The translations under genes were made by a program, and so were the position numbers. The notes below the pieces were generated by a model. The model was not told the DNA's origin and searched no databases. It saw only the letters and a list, made by a program, of their open reading frames with translations. DNA of 62,008 nucleotides from JAPWJZ01 sp035626855 (GTDB lineage Bacteria > Pseudomonadota > Alphaproteobacteria > Micavibrionales > UBA2020): positions 1 to 62,008 of the forward strand of contig DASPMW010000086.1 in the NCBI GenBank assembly GCA_035626855.1. Direction: 5' to 3'. Below, piece by piece: positions 43,855 to 52,817 of the stretch (positions are counted from its first letter, which is position 1; every line of letters starts with the position of its first letter).

Positions 43855-44301
43855 ATGACGGATGTGCGTTTTTATCATTTACAAAGCAAGCGGCTTGAAC
43901 AGGCGCTGCCGGAAATCGTCGCGAAAGCGCTTGAACGCAAGTACCGCGTCGTCATCAAGGCTGGGAGCCGTGAGCGGGTTGAAGCGCTCGACAATGCGCT
44001 CTGGACCTATGACCCCGGCAGCTTCCTGCCGCACGGCTACGTGAAGGATGGTTTTGAAGCCGAGCAGCCGGTCTGGCTGACAGACGAGGAGCATAATCCG
44101 AACAGCGCGACCGTGCTGATACTAACGGATGGCGCGTCATCGGCGAAGGTCGCGGATTACACGCTCTGCTGCGAGATTTTCGATGGCAACGACGAGCAAG
44201 CGGTCGCGGAGGCGCGCGGCCGCTGGAAATCCTACAAGGACGCAGGTCACGCGACCACCTACTTCCAGCAGGATGACGCGGGCAAGTGGCAGCAAAAATA
44301 A
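43855..44301 (+). CDS. holC: DNA polymerase III chi subunit HolC
   Basis: A 148-residue protein with the HolC pattern: MTDVRFYHLQSKRLEQALPEIVAKAL at the start, LWTYDPGSFLPHGY in the middle and a late VAEARGRWKSYKDAGH. Chi links the clamp-loader complex to SSB. The ATG at 43855 has AGAGG about twelve bases upstream; the frame extends upstream to an earlier ATG, but that reads through the divergent gene's leader. It follows pepA and the aas-like gene, in the pepA-holC neighbourhood seen in E. coli. valS is not next. Confidence 0.88.
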   Translation: MTDVRFYHLQSKRLEQALPEIVAKALERKYRVVIKAGSRERVEALDNALWTYDPGSFLPHGYVKDGFEAEQPVWLTDEEHNPNSATVLILTDGASSAKVADYTLCCEIFDGNDEQAVAEARGRWKSYKDAGHATTYFQQDDAGKWQQK

Positions 44302-44311
44302 GAGGCATATC

Positions 44312-44788
44312 ATGAACATCAAAACCACCGCCGGGCTGGCAATGGTGACGGCGGCATTTTCTTTTCTCGGGGGCTTCGCAGCCGAAATCGCGTTCCGCCC
44401 GACAGCCGCCGTCGCGCAGGGACAGAGCGACAGCTACTTCGCGCTGCGCGACACGAAGAACGCGAAGGGCATCACCACCTACGTGAACGACGGCCAGCCG
44501 GGCCAGATTTTCTACGGCGAAAACGGCCAGATGCGCCTGCAGATGGGAACCTATAACGGCGCAGATGAACGCGGGTTACCGCTGATTGCCCTTTCGGATA
44601 CAAACGGCCATATACGTTTGCTTTTCCGGCTCGCTGGTGAAAACGAGTCTCCGGTTCTCATCATGAAGGACAAAAACGGCAGCGATCGCATCGTCATGGG
44701 CTTGCAGCTCTCCGGCGGGCAGAACCCTTTCCTGCATATCACCAATGACGACGGCAGCACGAAGGACGTCTTCGGCGTTTACCGCTGA
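44312..44788 (+). CDS. Exported protein of unknown function
   Basis: A 158-residue protein with an N-terminal hydrophobic signal or anchor (about 7-37). The rest is beta-rich and polar, with a repeated pattern of short strands: ...GQIFYGENGQMRLQMG... and ...SPVLIMKDKNGSDRIVMGLQ. No family recognised. AAGAGG lies six bases before the ATG, and it follows holC by only 10 bases. The terminator at 44823-44854 may end both this gene and the convergent M23 peptidase gene. Confidence 0.65.
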   Translation: MNIKTTAGLAMVTAAFSFLGGFAAEIAFRPTAAVAQGQSDSYFALRDTKNAKGITTYVNDGQPGQIFYGENGQMRLQMGTYNGADERGLPLIALSDTNGHIRLLFRLAGENESPVLIMKDKNGSDRIVMGLQLSGGQNPFLHITNDDGSTKDVFGVYR

Positions 44789-44822
44789 CCACTAAGAAAA
44801 GCACCATCATGAGTCCGGAAAG

Positions 44823-44854
44823 AAAGAGCCGCCTGACAGGTCAGGCGGCTCTTT
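44823..44854. terminator. Bidirectional intrinsic terminator
   Basis: The arms AAAGAGCCGCCTGAC and GTCAGGCGGCTCTTT enclose a 2-base loop, so the hairpin is almost perfect. TTT runs lie on both strands, weaker on the plus side (CTTTAAATTT). Confidence 0.8.
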
Positions 44855-44872
44855 AAATTTGTCTGCCTATGC

Positions 44873-46420
44873 TTAGTTGCGCGCGACCGTTCCCGCGGCA
44901 ACCGACGCCACAGCCGGCGCAGGCGCGAGCGCCTTGGCGAAGCTGGAGTCGAGTTTCTGGACATTGGCCTTGAAGGTCTTGAGTGCCTTGCCCGACAAGG
45001 AGTTCCCCCCAGCAAGCTTGACGGAAGCAGGGTTGACCTGCTTGCCGCCCATCATGATCTCGTAATGCAGGTGGGGGCCCGTCGAGCGGCCGGTCGTGCC
45101 GACATAAGCGATCACCTGGCCCTGCTTGACGCGCGTGCCCGGCTTGATGCCCGACTTGAAGCCGTTCAGGTGGGCATAGGCGGTTTCGACACCCGAGCGG
45201 TGGCGGATGCGGACATAGTTGCCGTAAGAGGAGAAACGGCCAGCCTTTTGAATGACGCCATCGCCGGCGGCATAAACCGGGGTGCCGCGCGGCGCGGCGA
45301 AGTCGATGCCTTTATGCATTTTGTTGTAGCCCAGCACCGGGTGGCGGCGGAAACCGAAGCCCGAGCTGATGCGCGCGCCGTCGATCGGTGTTTTCATGAG
45401 GGGCTTCTTCACCGATTGGCCGGACTGGTCGAAATACTCGACGTCGCCGTTGGCGCCTTCAAAGCGGTAAAGCGGCATGGTGCGGTCCGACAGCGCGAGG
45501 CGGGCATAAACGATCTCGCCTTTGTTCGGAACGACGCGGCCGTCATCTGTCACGTATTGTTCGTACATAACGTCGAACGCGTCGCCGTTATGGATCTCGC
45601 GCTGGAAGTCGACGCCCATCGAATACATCTTGATGAGTTCGAGGATGACGTTGTCGGGCACGCCAGCCTGTTTCGCGTCGACATAGAGGGAGCTGTCGAT
45701 CTTCGCGCGATAGGCTTTCATCTGGCGGTGAACGGTCTTGGCTTCCTCGTTCACCTTGAAGTTGCCGTCATCGCCGCGGTTGAGGACAACCGCATTGACG
45801 GTATCGCGCTCGATGCGCAGGCCGACAAATTTCGGGTCGGCGATGCGGGGATCCTTGTGGAAGAACACCGTGACCTGGTGGCCGGGGTTCAGGTCGCGGG
45901 GGTCGTAGACTTTACGCAGGGCCTGGATCGCCTGGTAAGCTTCGTCACGCGACACGTCGTTTTTCACAAGCAGTTCCATCAGCGTATCGCCCTTGCCGAC
46001 GCGGACATGCTTTTCCTTGTCGAGGATTTCCTTGAGGTCGGTGCTGGCTTCCAGGATCTTGGTGATCCCGGACTGGATGTAGGAAAGCTGGCCTTGCAGG
46101 GCAGGCGCGGGCTGGGCGGCGATCACCACTTTCGGCTTGCCGGCGGAATCTTCCGCAGCGAACGGGTAGTTCGGCGCGATCGGCTTCGCGTCGAACGCGT
46201 CTTTCAGGTTCAGCACTTCATATCCGCGCGACGGCGCTGCGGCACGGGACTCCGCCGGAGCGGAGGCGGCCAGAACAGGACCAGCCGGCGCGACGGCGAC
46301 TTCGCGGGACGGCATCAGCCCGTAAGCGGCAGCGAGAACGGCGGCGGAGAGAACGATGTGACGCAGGCCAAAGCGGCGTTTGCGAAACAGGCGGGCACGA
46401 GGCGAAGTGAATTGAAGCAA
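44873..46420 (-). CDS. M23 peptidoglycan endopeptidase with LysM-like domain (MepM-type)
   Basis: A 515-residue protein starting at a TTG (46418-46420) with AAGG upstream. It has one N-terminal membrane segment or signal (about 20-36), a LysM/OapA-like region (about 138-195) and an M23 (lysostaphin-like) domain. Zinc ligands are H369 and D373 (HKGID) and H450/H452 (HLHYE), with the catalytic H417, so all active-site residues are present. It should cut peptide cross-links in peptidoglycan, allowing growth or division, like MepM or NlpD-type factors. A promoter candidate lies upstream at 46546-46573 and a shared terminator downstream. Confidence 0.9.
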   Translation of the reverse strand: MLQFTSPRARLFRKRRFGLRHIVLSAAVLAAAYGLMPSREVAVAPAGPVLAASAPAESRAAAPSRGYEVLNLKDAFDAKPIAPNYPFAAEDSAGKPKVVIAAQPAPALQGQLSYIQSGITKILEASTDLKEILDKEKHVRVGKGDTLMELLVKNDVSRDEAYQAIQALRKVYDPRDLNPGHQVTVFFHKDPRIADPKFVGLRIERDTVNAVVLNRGDDGNFKVNEEAKTVHRQMKAYRAKIDSSLYVDAKQAGVPDNVILELIKMYSMGVDFQREIHNGDAFDVMYEQYVTDDGRVVPNKGEIVYARLALSDRTMPLYRFEGANGDVEYFDQSGQSVKKPLMKTPIDGARISSGFGFRRHPVLGYNKMHKGIDFAAPRGTPVYAAGDGVIQKAGRFSSYGNYVRIRHRSGVETAYAHLNGFKSGIKPGTRVKQGQVIAYVGTTGRSTGPHLHYEIMMGGKQVNPASVKLAGGNSLSGKALKTFKANVQKLDSSFAKALAPAPAVASVAAGTVARN

Positions 46421-46545
46421 AGTTGTGGAACCTTCTTGTCGTTAAGCTTGCGCGGGAGTGAACACCAGTAAGGAAGTGATTGCAAGCCTAGATGCTTTGT
46501 TGGAACGGGTGAGGAACACCCGAAGGGTTGCGAGAAACTGTAGCA

Positions 46546-46573
46546 AATATAATACGTTTCGATTATTTATCAA
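46546..46573 (-). promoter_or_regulatory. Candidate promoter for the M23 peptidase gene
   Basis: On the minus strand, TTGATA (46568-46573) and TATATT (46546-46551) have a 16-base spacer, about 125 bases before the TTG start. A CGGGTG/CACCCG hairpin lies in the predicted leader (about 46506-46522). The rest of the gap 46421-46771 is AT-rich, and includes a TATATTTATAAA tract near 46683 that may serve fabI. Confidence 0.4.
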
Positions 46574-46771
46574 AAGGAAAAGGGCATATTGATTTCATAA
46601 TGCCGGAGCGAGATGTTCGCGTTATGTTTAAGAAACCAAAAATCTTTTTCACACCGCTTTTTATGGAAGGTCGCGCTGGACGTATATTTATAAATGTGTA
46701 GGATGCGCGAAGATTTCTTGAATTGGGTGAATCAGATGACCAGCCAGCCCGCCACAGAGGAAAGTGATTCC

Positions 46772-47605
46772 ATGACGAACGCCACTCCGCTCATGAAGGG
46801 CAAACGCGGCCTGATTATGGGCGTCGCGAACGACCGCTCCATCGCCTGGGGCATCGCTGAAATGGCGCATAAGCATGGCGCGGAGCTGGGTTTCACCTTC
46901 CAGGGCGATGCGCTCGAAAAACGCGTCCGGCCGCTGGCTGAAAGCGTGCAGTCGAAAATCGTCGTGCCCTGCGACGTGACCAATCATGAAAGCATCGATG
47001 CGACCTTCAAGGCCGTGGAAAAGGAATGGGGCGGGCTCGATTTCGTCGTCCATGCGATTGCTTATTCCGACAAGAATGAGCTGGATGGCCAGTACCTGAA
47101 CACGACGCGCGACAATTTCCTCAAGACGATGGATATTTCGGTCTATTCATTCACCGCGGTCGCGCAGCGCGCCGTACCGCTCATGAAAAACGGCGGCAGC
47201 CTGCTGACGATGACCTATCACGGCGCGGAGCGCGTCATGCCGCATTACAACGTCATGGGTGTCGCCAAGGCAGCGCTCGAGGCCTCCGTGCGCTACCTCG
47301 CCAGCGATGTGGGCAAGGACGGAATCCGCGTCAACGCCATCTCAGCGGGGCCGATCAAGACGCTCGCCGCTTCGGGCATCGGCGATTTCCGCTATATCTT
47401 AAAATGGAACGAACTTAATGCCCCCCTTCGCCGCAACGTGACGACGCAGGACGTCGGCGGCGCCGGCCTCTTCCTGCTGTCGGAACTCGGCGCAGGCGTG
47501 ACCGGCGAGATCATGTATGTCGACAGCGGCTATAATACCGTCGGCATGGTCAACGTCGATTCCGCGAAACAAACCGCCGAGCTGCTCCAAGGCATCTCGG
47601 GCTGA
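46772..47605 (+). CDS. fabI: Enoyl-[acyl-carrier-protein] reductase FabI
   Basis: A 277-residue SDR-type enoyl-ACP reductase. KRGLIMGVANDRSIAWGIA is the NADH-binding loop, and YHGAERVMPHYNVMGVAKAALE carries Y149, the catalytic Y159 and K166 in the FabI Y-x6-K spacing. NAISAGPIKTLAASGI is the substrate loop. It reduces trans-2-enoyl-ACP in fatty acid elongation. The ATG at 46772 has GAGG about twelve bases upstream and gives the usual length; an earlier ATG at 46736 has none. aroC starts within its stop codon. Confidence 0.93.
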   Translation: MTNATPLMKGKRGLIMGVANDRSIAWGIAEMAHKHGAELGFTFQGDALEKRVRPLAESVQSKIVVPCDVTNHESIDATFKAVEKEWGGLDFVVHAIAYSDKNELDGQYLNTTRDNFLKTMDISVYSFTAVAQRAVPLMKNGGSLLTMTYHGAERVMPHYNVMGVAKAALEASVRYLASDVGKDGIRVNAISAGPIKTLAASGIGDFRYILKWNELNAPLRRNVTTQDVGGAGLFLLSELGAGVTGEIMYVDSGYNTVGMVNVDSAKQTAELLQGISG

Positions 47606-48690
47606 TGTCCGCCAATACCGCCGGCCATCTTTTCCGTTACACGACTTGGGGCGAGAGCCATGGCCCGGCGATCGGCTGCGTGGTGGACGGCGCGCCGTCG
47701 CAAATCGAGTTGTCCGAATCCGACATCCAGCAATTCCTGGACCGGCGCAAGCCCGGCCAGAACCGCTTCACGACGCAGCGGCAGGAAGAGGACAAGGTTA
47801 AAATCCTATCCGGCGTTTTCGAAGGCCGGACCACCGGCGCACCTATCAGCCTGCTCATTGAAAATACAGATGCGCGATCGAAGGACTATTCCGATATCAA
47901 GGACAAGTACCGGCCGGGCCACGCGGATTTCACCTATGACCGGAAATACGGCTTTCGTGATTACCGCGGCGGCGGACGATCCTCCGCGCGCGAAACGGCA
48001 AGCCGTGTCGCTGCTGGCGCCGTCGCACGCAAGGTGTTGCATTCCCGTCTTGGCGATGCGGTGAACATCCGGGCCAGCGTGGTGCAGGTCGGGCCGCATA
48101 AAATCAACCGCGATAATTGGGATTGGGCGCAAGCCGCGGAAAACCAATTCTTTACGCCGGACGCGGACATCATTCCGGTCTGGGAGGCTTTCCTCGACAA
48201 AACGCGCAAGGCAGGCTCGAGTGCTGGCGCAATCGTCGAGGTTGTCGCGAGCGGCATCCCCGCCGGCTTCGGCGCGCCGGTTGTCGATAAGCTCGATGCG
48301 GATCTCGCCAAAGCCATGATGGGCATCAACGCCGTGAAGGGTGTTGAAATCGGCGCGGGCTTCGCGAGCGTCGAGATGGGCGGCGAAGTAAACAGCGACC
48401 AGATAAGGATTATCGACGGCAAGCCGCATTTCCTCAGCAATCACGCCGGCGGAATCCTTGGGGGCATTTCAACGGGGCAGGATATCGTCGTCCGCATTGC
48501 GTTCAAGCCGACGAGCTCGATCCTGACACCCATGCAGACAATCAACAGCCGCATGGAAGAGACCGAGATCATCACCAAGGGACGTCACGATCCCTGCGTG
48601 GGCCTGCGCGGCGCGCCAGTTGCGGAAGCAATGATGGCACTGGTCCTGTGCGATCACCTGCTTCGTCATGCAGCGCTCAAGCCGGGATAA
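47605..48690 (+). CDS. aroC: Chorismate synthase AroC
   Basis: A 361-residue FMN-dependent enzyme. Signatures are GHLFRYTTWGESHGPAIGCVVDG at the start, DYRGGGRSSARETASRVAAG, and GGILGGISTGQDIVVRIAFKP. It converts EPSP to chorismate, the last step of the shikimate pathway. The ATG overlaps the fabI stop by one base; the fabI-aroC pair is common in alphaproteobacteria. The length is normal. Confidence 0.96.
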   Translation: MSANTAGHLFRYTTWGESHGPAIGCVVDGAPSQIELSESDIQQFLDRRKPGQNRFTTQRQEEDKVKILSGVFEGRTTGAPISLLIENTDARSKDYSDIKDKYRPGHADFTYDRKYGFRDYRGGGRSSARETASRVAAGAVARKVLHSRLGDAVNIRASVVQVGPHKINRDNWDWAQAAENQFFTPDADIIPVWEAFLDKTRKAGSSAGAIVEVVASGIPAGFGAPVVDKLDADLAKAMMGINAVKGVEIGAGFASVEMGGEVNSDQIRIIDGKPHFLSNHAGGILGGISTGQDIVVRIAFKPTSSILTPMQTINSRMEETEIITKGRHDPCVGLRGAPVAEAMMALVLCDHLLRHAALKPG

Positions 48691-49126
48691 AACAGAGTCA
48701 AATCAGATTCTTGGCTGGCTAAGTTCATGTTTTGGCGAATCGGGGAATCGCAAGAGTCTGGGATTTCACGCAAAATTTTCGCGCGACTCACCATAATATA
48801 AATGCAGAGAATTCGCTGGCCTGAAGTTAACAAGCTGAATTATTGGAGGAATTGGGCCGAGCCAACTTGGCTGGAAAAAGGATTCGACTCTTATCCACAG
48901 ATTCGCGAGACTTTCACTCAAGGAAAAGGCCGCTGGTTCCAGCGGCCTCTCCCTTAATACTTCGCTTCGATGATATTGCCCCAAGTGTTTCCGCACTTGG
49001 GGCTTTTTTTGTCTTCAGTTCCGCGTGAAATCTGCAACGAGATTAGACCCAATTTATTTATCGTTCAATCTGCAATGTTGCGATAGACTGCAAAAAATTT
49101 TCGAGCATTTCCGAAAGGTTGTTGAC
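48691..49126. other. Gene-poor interval before sppA
   Basis: A gap of 436 bases. It contains a perfect TTATCCACA (48891-48899, the E. coli DnaA-box consensus), a 10-bp hairpin at 48927-48948 with an A-run before it, and the terminator at 48978-49010. A 51-codon frame at 48802-48957 has several Trp codons but no ribosome site. No RNA family was recognised. Confidence 0.6.
48978..49010 (+). terminator. Intrinsic terminator downstream of aroC
   Basis: The arms GCCCCAAGTG and CACTTGGGGC enclose a 6-base loop and are followed by seven T. It points with the plus strand, 288 bases after the aroC stop, and so could end fabI-aroC or a separate short transcript. Confidence 0.85.
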
Positions 49127-51001
49127 ATGGCGAACGACGTGCAGCGCAAGAAGGAGGGGGGATTTTTTCGCGGACTCCTGAATCTCTTCAAGGGGTTCTT
49201 CATCATGCTCGGCTTCTCTTTCTTCCTCATGCTGGTAATGGTGGGCGTCGTGCTCGGTCGGGCGCTAGATGAAAAGCCCGGAGCGCTGCCGTCAAAAATT
49301 CTTCTGACCTACACCTTCAAATCGGGAATCGGGGAAGTGGTGCCGCGCCCCTCGGTCACGCAGCCCTTCGTCCATGCCTCGGCCACAATCCGCGATCTGA
49401 CGGAAGCCCTGGAAGAAGCCGCGAAGGATGACCGGGTCAAAGGCTTCGTCGCGAAGATCGAGGACGTGCAGTTCAGCGTGGCACAGGTGCAGGAGCTGCG
49501 TGACGCAGTCGCGCATTTCCGCAACGCGAAAAAATTCGCCTATGTCTTCGGGGAAAGCTACGGCGAAATGGCCTCCGGCATGTCGGATTATTATTTCGCC
49601 TCAGGCTTCGGCCAGCTCTGGCTGCAGCCTGTGGGCATCGTCGGGATCACGGGAATCTCGGCGCAGGTGCCTTTTGTGAAGGGCACTTTCGATATGGTGG
49701 GCGTCACCGCCCAGTTCGGCCATAAAGGCCTTTATAAGTCCGCGCCGGAGACGTTTACCGCGACCGATATGAGCGAACCGAACCGCATGGCGTTGACGGC
49801 GCTCATCGGCGATCTTTCCCGCCAGATGGTCGAAGGGATCGCGCAGGCCCGCAGCATGACGCCCGACCAGGTGCGGCAGCTCGTGGATCGCGGCCCCTTC
49901 ACCGACCAGGCGGCGCTGGAGGCGAAGCTGGTGGACAAGATCGGTTATTACGACGAGGTTCTGGCGCAGGCGCGCAAGGAAGCCGGGCTCGCCGAAGACG
50001 ATGACACGATTGATCTGTCTGATTACACGCCGGATTCCAAGACCAAGGCGAAAGGCCTGCGCGGTTTCATGGACGAGGTGAAGAAGGAAGTCGAGCGCAA
50101 GGAAGCGCAAGACAGCGGCAAGGCGACAGGTAAGCCGAAGATTGCGCTGATTCTTGGCTCCGGCGAAATCGTTTCTTTCGGCGGGACCCATGCGGGCTTT
50201 GGCAGTTCGGGCGGCATTGAAGCAAACGAAGTCGCTGACGCGTTCAAGGACGCGCGCGAGGACAAGGATGTTGCCGCGGTCGTGTTCCGCATCGACAGCC
50301 CCGGCGGGTCGCCCAACGCAGCCGAGACAATCCGCCGCGCTGTCATCGAGACGCAGAAGGCCGGCAAACCTGTCGTCGTTTCGATGGGCGGCTACGCGGC
50401 TTCAGGCGGGTACTGGGTCGCGACGCCGGCCGACTGGATCGTTGCCCAGCCCGCGACGATTACGGGGTCTATCGGCGTGTTTGGCGGCAAGTTCGTGTTC
50501 GCCGACCTCTGGAGCAAGATCGGCGTGAACTGGGTGACGGTTTCGGAAGGCGCGCATGCCGGCATGTGGTCATCCAACCGCTTGTTCACGGAAGAGGAAA
50601 TGGCGCGCTTTGAAGCAACGCTCGACAGCATCTACGAGTCCTTTCTCCAACGCGTGATGGCGGGGCGGAAGATGACGCATGACCAAGCCTTTGCGGTTGC
50701 GGAAGGGCGCGCCTGGACCGGCGCGCAGGCGAAGGAACGCGGCCTTGTGGACGAGCTGGGCGGCCTCGCCCGCGCGATCGAGGTCGCCAAGGTGAAGGCG
50801 AAGATAGACCCGAAAAAAGATGTCGAGGTCGAACAGTTCCCGCCCGAGAAATCGACGTTCGAGATGTTCCTGGAATTCGCAGGCAACGATACGTCGCTGC
50901 GGCCCTCCATCAGCCTCCCCGAGCTCCGGGCGCTCATGGAACAGGCCGCCCTGCAAGAACAGGCCCAGCGGGTGAAGGCCCCGCCGATCCTGATCCGCTA
51001 A
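49127..51001 (+). CDS. sppA: Signal peptide peptidase SppA, 67K type
   Basis: A 624-residue membrane-anchored S49 peptidase with an N-terminal helix (about 20-45) and two tandem S49 domains. The nucleophile is S426 in GGYAASGGYWVA in the second domain; the general base is K204 in GLYKSAPE in the first, as in E. coli SppA where each site is made of both halves. RIDSPGGSPNAAE is the S49 substrate loop. It degrades released signal peptides. AAAGG precedes the ATG at 49127; the longer frame upstream is not typical. It is complete. The transglycosylase gene converges 1 base after its stop. Confidence 0.93.
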   Translation: MANDVQRKKEGGFFRGLLNLFKGFFIMLGFSFFLMLVMVGVVLGRALDEKPGALPSKILLTYTFKSGIGEVVPRPSVTQPFVHASATIRDLTEALEEAAKDDRVKGFVAKIEDVQFSVAQVQELRDAVAHFRNAKKFAYVFGESYGEMASGMSDYYFASGFGQLWLQPVGIVGITGISAQVPFVKGTFDMVGVTAQFGHKGLYKSAPETFTATDMSEPNRMALTALIGDLSRQMVEGIAQARSMTPDQVRQLVDRGPFTDQAALEAKLVDKIGYYDEVLAQARKEAGLAEDDDTIDLSDYTPDSKTKAKGLRGFMDEVKKEVERKEAQDSGKATGKPKIALILGSGEIVSFGGTHAGFGSSGGIEANEVADAFKDAREDKDVAAVVFRIDSPGGSPNAAETIRRAVIETQKAGKPVVVSMGGYAASGGYWVATPADWIVAQPATITGSIGVFGGKFVFADLWSKIGVNWVTVSEGAHAGMWSSNRLFTEEEMARFEATLDSIYESFLQRVMAGRKMTHDQAFAVAEGRAWTGAQAKERGLVDELGGLARAIEVAKVKAKIDPKKDVEVEQFPPEKSTFEMFLEFAGNDTSLRPSISLPELRALMEQAALQEQAQRVKAPPILIR

Positions 51002-51002
51002 A

Positions 51003-51986
51003 TCAGGAGTTGTAGCCGTATTTGTCCTTTGGCGCGCGGAAGAAGGCGCGCTGTTCGACATCGCGCATCTGCTGCATGACCATGATTGTCTCAGGCGTGA
51101 TGCGATGCACGGCGCGCCGGCCGGTATTGCTGCCCGTGCGGGTGTTGTGATGGAAGCGCGGGTCATTCGACCAGATGATATCATCCTTGTCATTGCCGTC
51201 ATCGAAAAGGGGAAGCACCTGCGCGGCCTTGGAGGAAGGGCTGCTTGAATGGTGGGCGGCTGCAAATGCCCTGATGGAGCCTTTCGTAAGCGAGACGCGC
51301 GACGCGGGTGAGGGCGCATCGCCGCCGGCAACGGAAGGTCCATCCGAGAATTTCTTGTCAAACAGGGCGTAGATCTGGTCGAGCGTGCGGGCCTTGCCCG
51401 TCGCCTTGTTGTAAAACACGTTCTTGTTGGCGCGCGCCTGCTCGGGGAACAGTCTGGCGCCGATTGCATTGCCGTCGTAATCGCGGCAGTTGAGGAATTT
51501 GGCGGCGCCCCCCGCGCCCATGAAATGGGCCAGGTACATTTCGGTCGTGCCGACTTCCCCCTTGGTATGGGCATCGAGGTAGTCCCTGTTCTCTGCGCTG
51601 TAGCAACCCGCCATGAGCGCCGCGATTTCAGGATTGTTGCGAAGGCCGAGAATTTCCCGGCGGGCGGCGGCGCTGTCCACCGAGCAGCGGCCGTTCTTCA
51701 TTTCAATCTTGTCGGCATATTCGCTCAGACCGAATTTTTCACCGTGCTTCTTCACCATCGACAGCCAAGTGTTCTCGATAAACTGGAACAGGCCGGTTGC
51801 GGAGGATGTCTTGGATTTCGCGGTCGGGTTAAAGCTGCTTTCGGTGGACGCTTTTTCCATGAGGAAGGCAAAATCTACCCCGGTCTTCTTGCTGGCCTTG
51901 TGGACAGCGTTAATGACCTGCGGAGAAGCAACCCCTTGATATTTTTCGGCTATTTTAGCCTTCATCCCTGAAAAAAATGCCGCCAT
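51003..51986 (-). CDS. Lytic transglycosylase-like protein (SLT domain)
   Basis: A 327-residue protein with an SLT-type domain in the first 200 residues. The catalytic Glu is in EKASTESSFNPTAKSKTSSATGLFQFIENTWL, and AALMAGCYSAENRDYL and YLAHFMGAGGAAKFL complete the fold. No signal peptide is visible, which is unusual for a periplasmic enzyme; it may be exported by another route or act in phage-like or flagellar machinery. The C-terminal 120 residues are disordered and Ser-rich. GGAG precedes the ATG at 51984-51986 by nine bases. It cleaves glycan strands in peptidoglycan. Confidence 0.8.
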   Translation of the reverse strand: MAAFFSGMKAKIAEKYQGVASPQVINAVHKASKKTGVDFAFLMEKASTESSFNPTAKSKTSSATGLFQFIENTWLSMVKKHGEKFGLSEYADKIEMKNGRCSVDSAAARREILGLRNNPEIAALMAGCYSAENRDYLDAHTKGEVGTTEMYLAHFMGAGGAAKFLNCRDYDGNAIGARLFPEQARANKNVFYNKATGKARTLDQIYALFDKKFSDGPSVAGGDAPSPASRVSLTKGSIRAFAAAHHSSSPSSKAAQVLPLFDDGNDKDDIIWSNDPRFHHNTRTGSNTGRRAVHRITPETIMVMQQMRDVEQRAFFRAPKDKYGYNS

Positions 51987-52177
51987 ATCCTTTAACTCCA
52001 CCTAAATCGGCCTTTACGGCGCTTTTATATGTCTAAGCGTTGCAAGTGCTGTGCCAAATCGGCAACGGGAATGTTTTACGGGAAGTGTTGTCCCTGATAG
52101 CGGAAGGTGCTACCAAAATACATAACCCGTTTTCAATATAGGTCGCATCCGCCCGGTAAGGGCAGAAGGAGTTTCAA

Positions 52178-52711
52178 ATGCCGGTATTTAATCCCAATGA
52201 TTACGTCCGCCGCGTCGGGGCCGCCACTGAACCCGCCAAAATTGATACCCTTTTCAACGAGATCGCTGCGTTGCCCGCTGCCCAGTCACGCGCTGCGCTT
52301 ATTGCTATCGAGCGCGCAGTCGTTCGCGACTGGCAGTCTACCGCTCCTTCGCCCGAGGAAGTCGAAGAGCTTCGCCAGGTCGTGGACATTGTCGAAGACC
52401 TGAAGGGCACGGATAAGGGCGACATGATCCGCGCGCGGATGGATAACGTGATGGACGGTTTTGAGACCCATACGCGTGTTCTCTCGCGCATTTTCGCGAA
52501 TGTTGCCACCTTGCGCGGCGATGAGGCCCACCCGCTGGTCAAGATCTATGTCGCCGAGGAAGCGCGCCTGCCGGCAGACGAGGTGGTCACCGGCTTTGGC
52601 CAGACCAAGCTGATGGTCCTGGTCGAGCAGCAGTTGCAGGAGCTCGCCGGCCGGAGAACCGACTCCCCCGCGCCGGTGCGGAAAAAGGGCGGGGCTTCCT
52701 TCGACCTCTGA
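52178..52711 (+). CDS. Unknown helical protein with KKGGASFDL tail
   Basis: A 177-residue soluble helical protein, no family recognised. It starts MPVFNPNDYVRRVGAATEP, contains KIYVAEEARLPADEVVTGFGQTKLMVLVEQQLQELAGRR, and ends KKGGASFDL, similar to the end of the protein at 17210-17809. AAGGAG precedes the ATG ideally. It is divergent from the transglycosylase gene, 191 bases apart, and is followed by two terminators. Confidence 0.65.
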   Translation: MPVFNPNDYVRRVGAATEPAKIDTLFNEIAALPAAQSRAALIAIERAVVRDWQSTAPSPEEVEELRQVVDIVEDLKGTDKGDMIRARMDNVMDGFETHTRVLSRIFANVATLRGDEAHPLVKIYVAEEARLPADEVVTGFGQTKLMVLVEQQLQELAGRRTDSPAPVRKKGGASFDL

Positions 52712-52719
52712 TATTCATA

Positions 52720-52745
52720 AAAGCCCCGCGTCGAGCCGGGGCTTT
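52720..52745 (+). terminator. Probable intrinsic terminator after the SFDL-tail gene
   Basis: The arms AAAGCCCCG and CGGGGCTTT enclose an 8-base loop and are followed by an AT-rich TATATA tract with only three T. It begins 8 bases after the stop at 52711. Confidence 0.55.
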
Positions 52746-52770
52746 ATATATGTGCATGAAATGTTAATAT

Positions 52771-52803
52771 TCCGGCGGTCTGTTGAGACCGCCGGATTTT
52801 TTT
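52771..52803 (+). terminator. Second, stronger terminator directly before the acyl-CoA dehydrogenase gene
   Basis: The arms TCCGGCGGTC and GACCGCCGGA enclose TGTTGA and are followed by seven T. The GAGGAG ribosome site of the next gene starts one base or so after the T-run. It is either a back-up terminator for the previous gene or a leader structure controlling the dehydrogenase gene. Confidence 0.8.
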
Positions 52804-52817
52804 CGAGGAGCCGCCCG

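Noticed and set aside
48880..48888. GGATTCGAC, a tmRNA-like signature
   Set aside because: Only this nine-base match is present; there is no tRNA-like end, no T-arm with CCA and no tag-peptide frame nearby.
48802..48957. A 51-codon Trp-rich frame between aroC and sppA
   Set aside because: No ribosome site, Trp codons are scattered rather than clustered as in an attenuation leader, and it runs through a hairpin.
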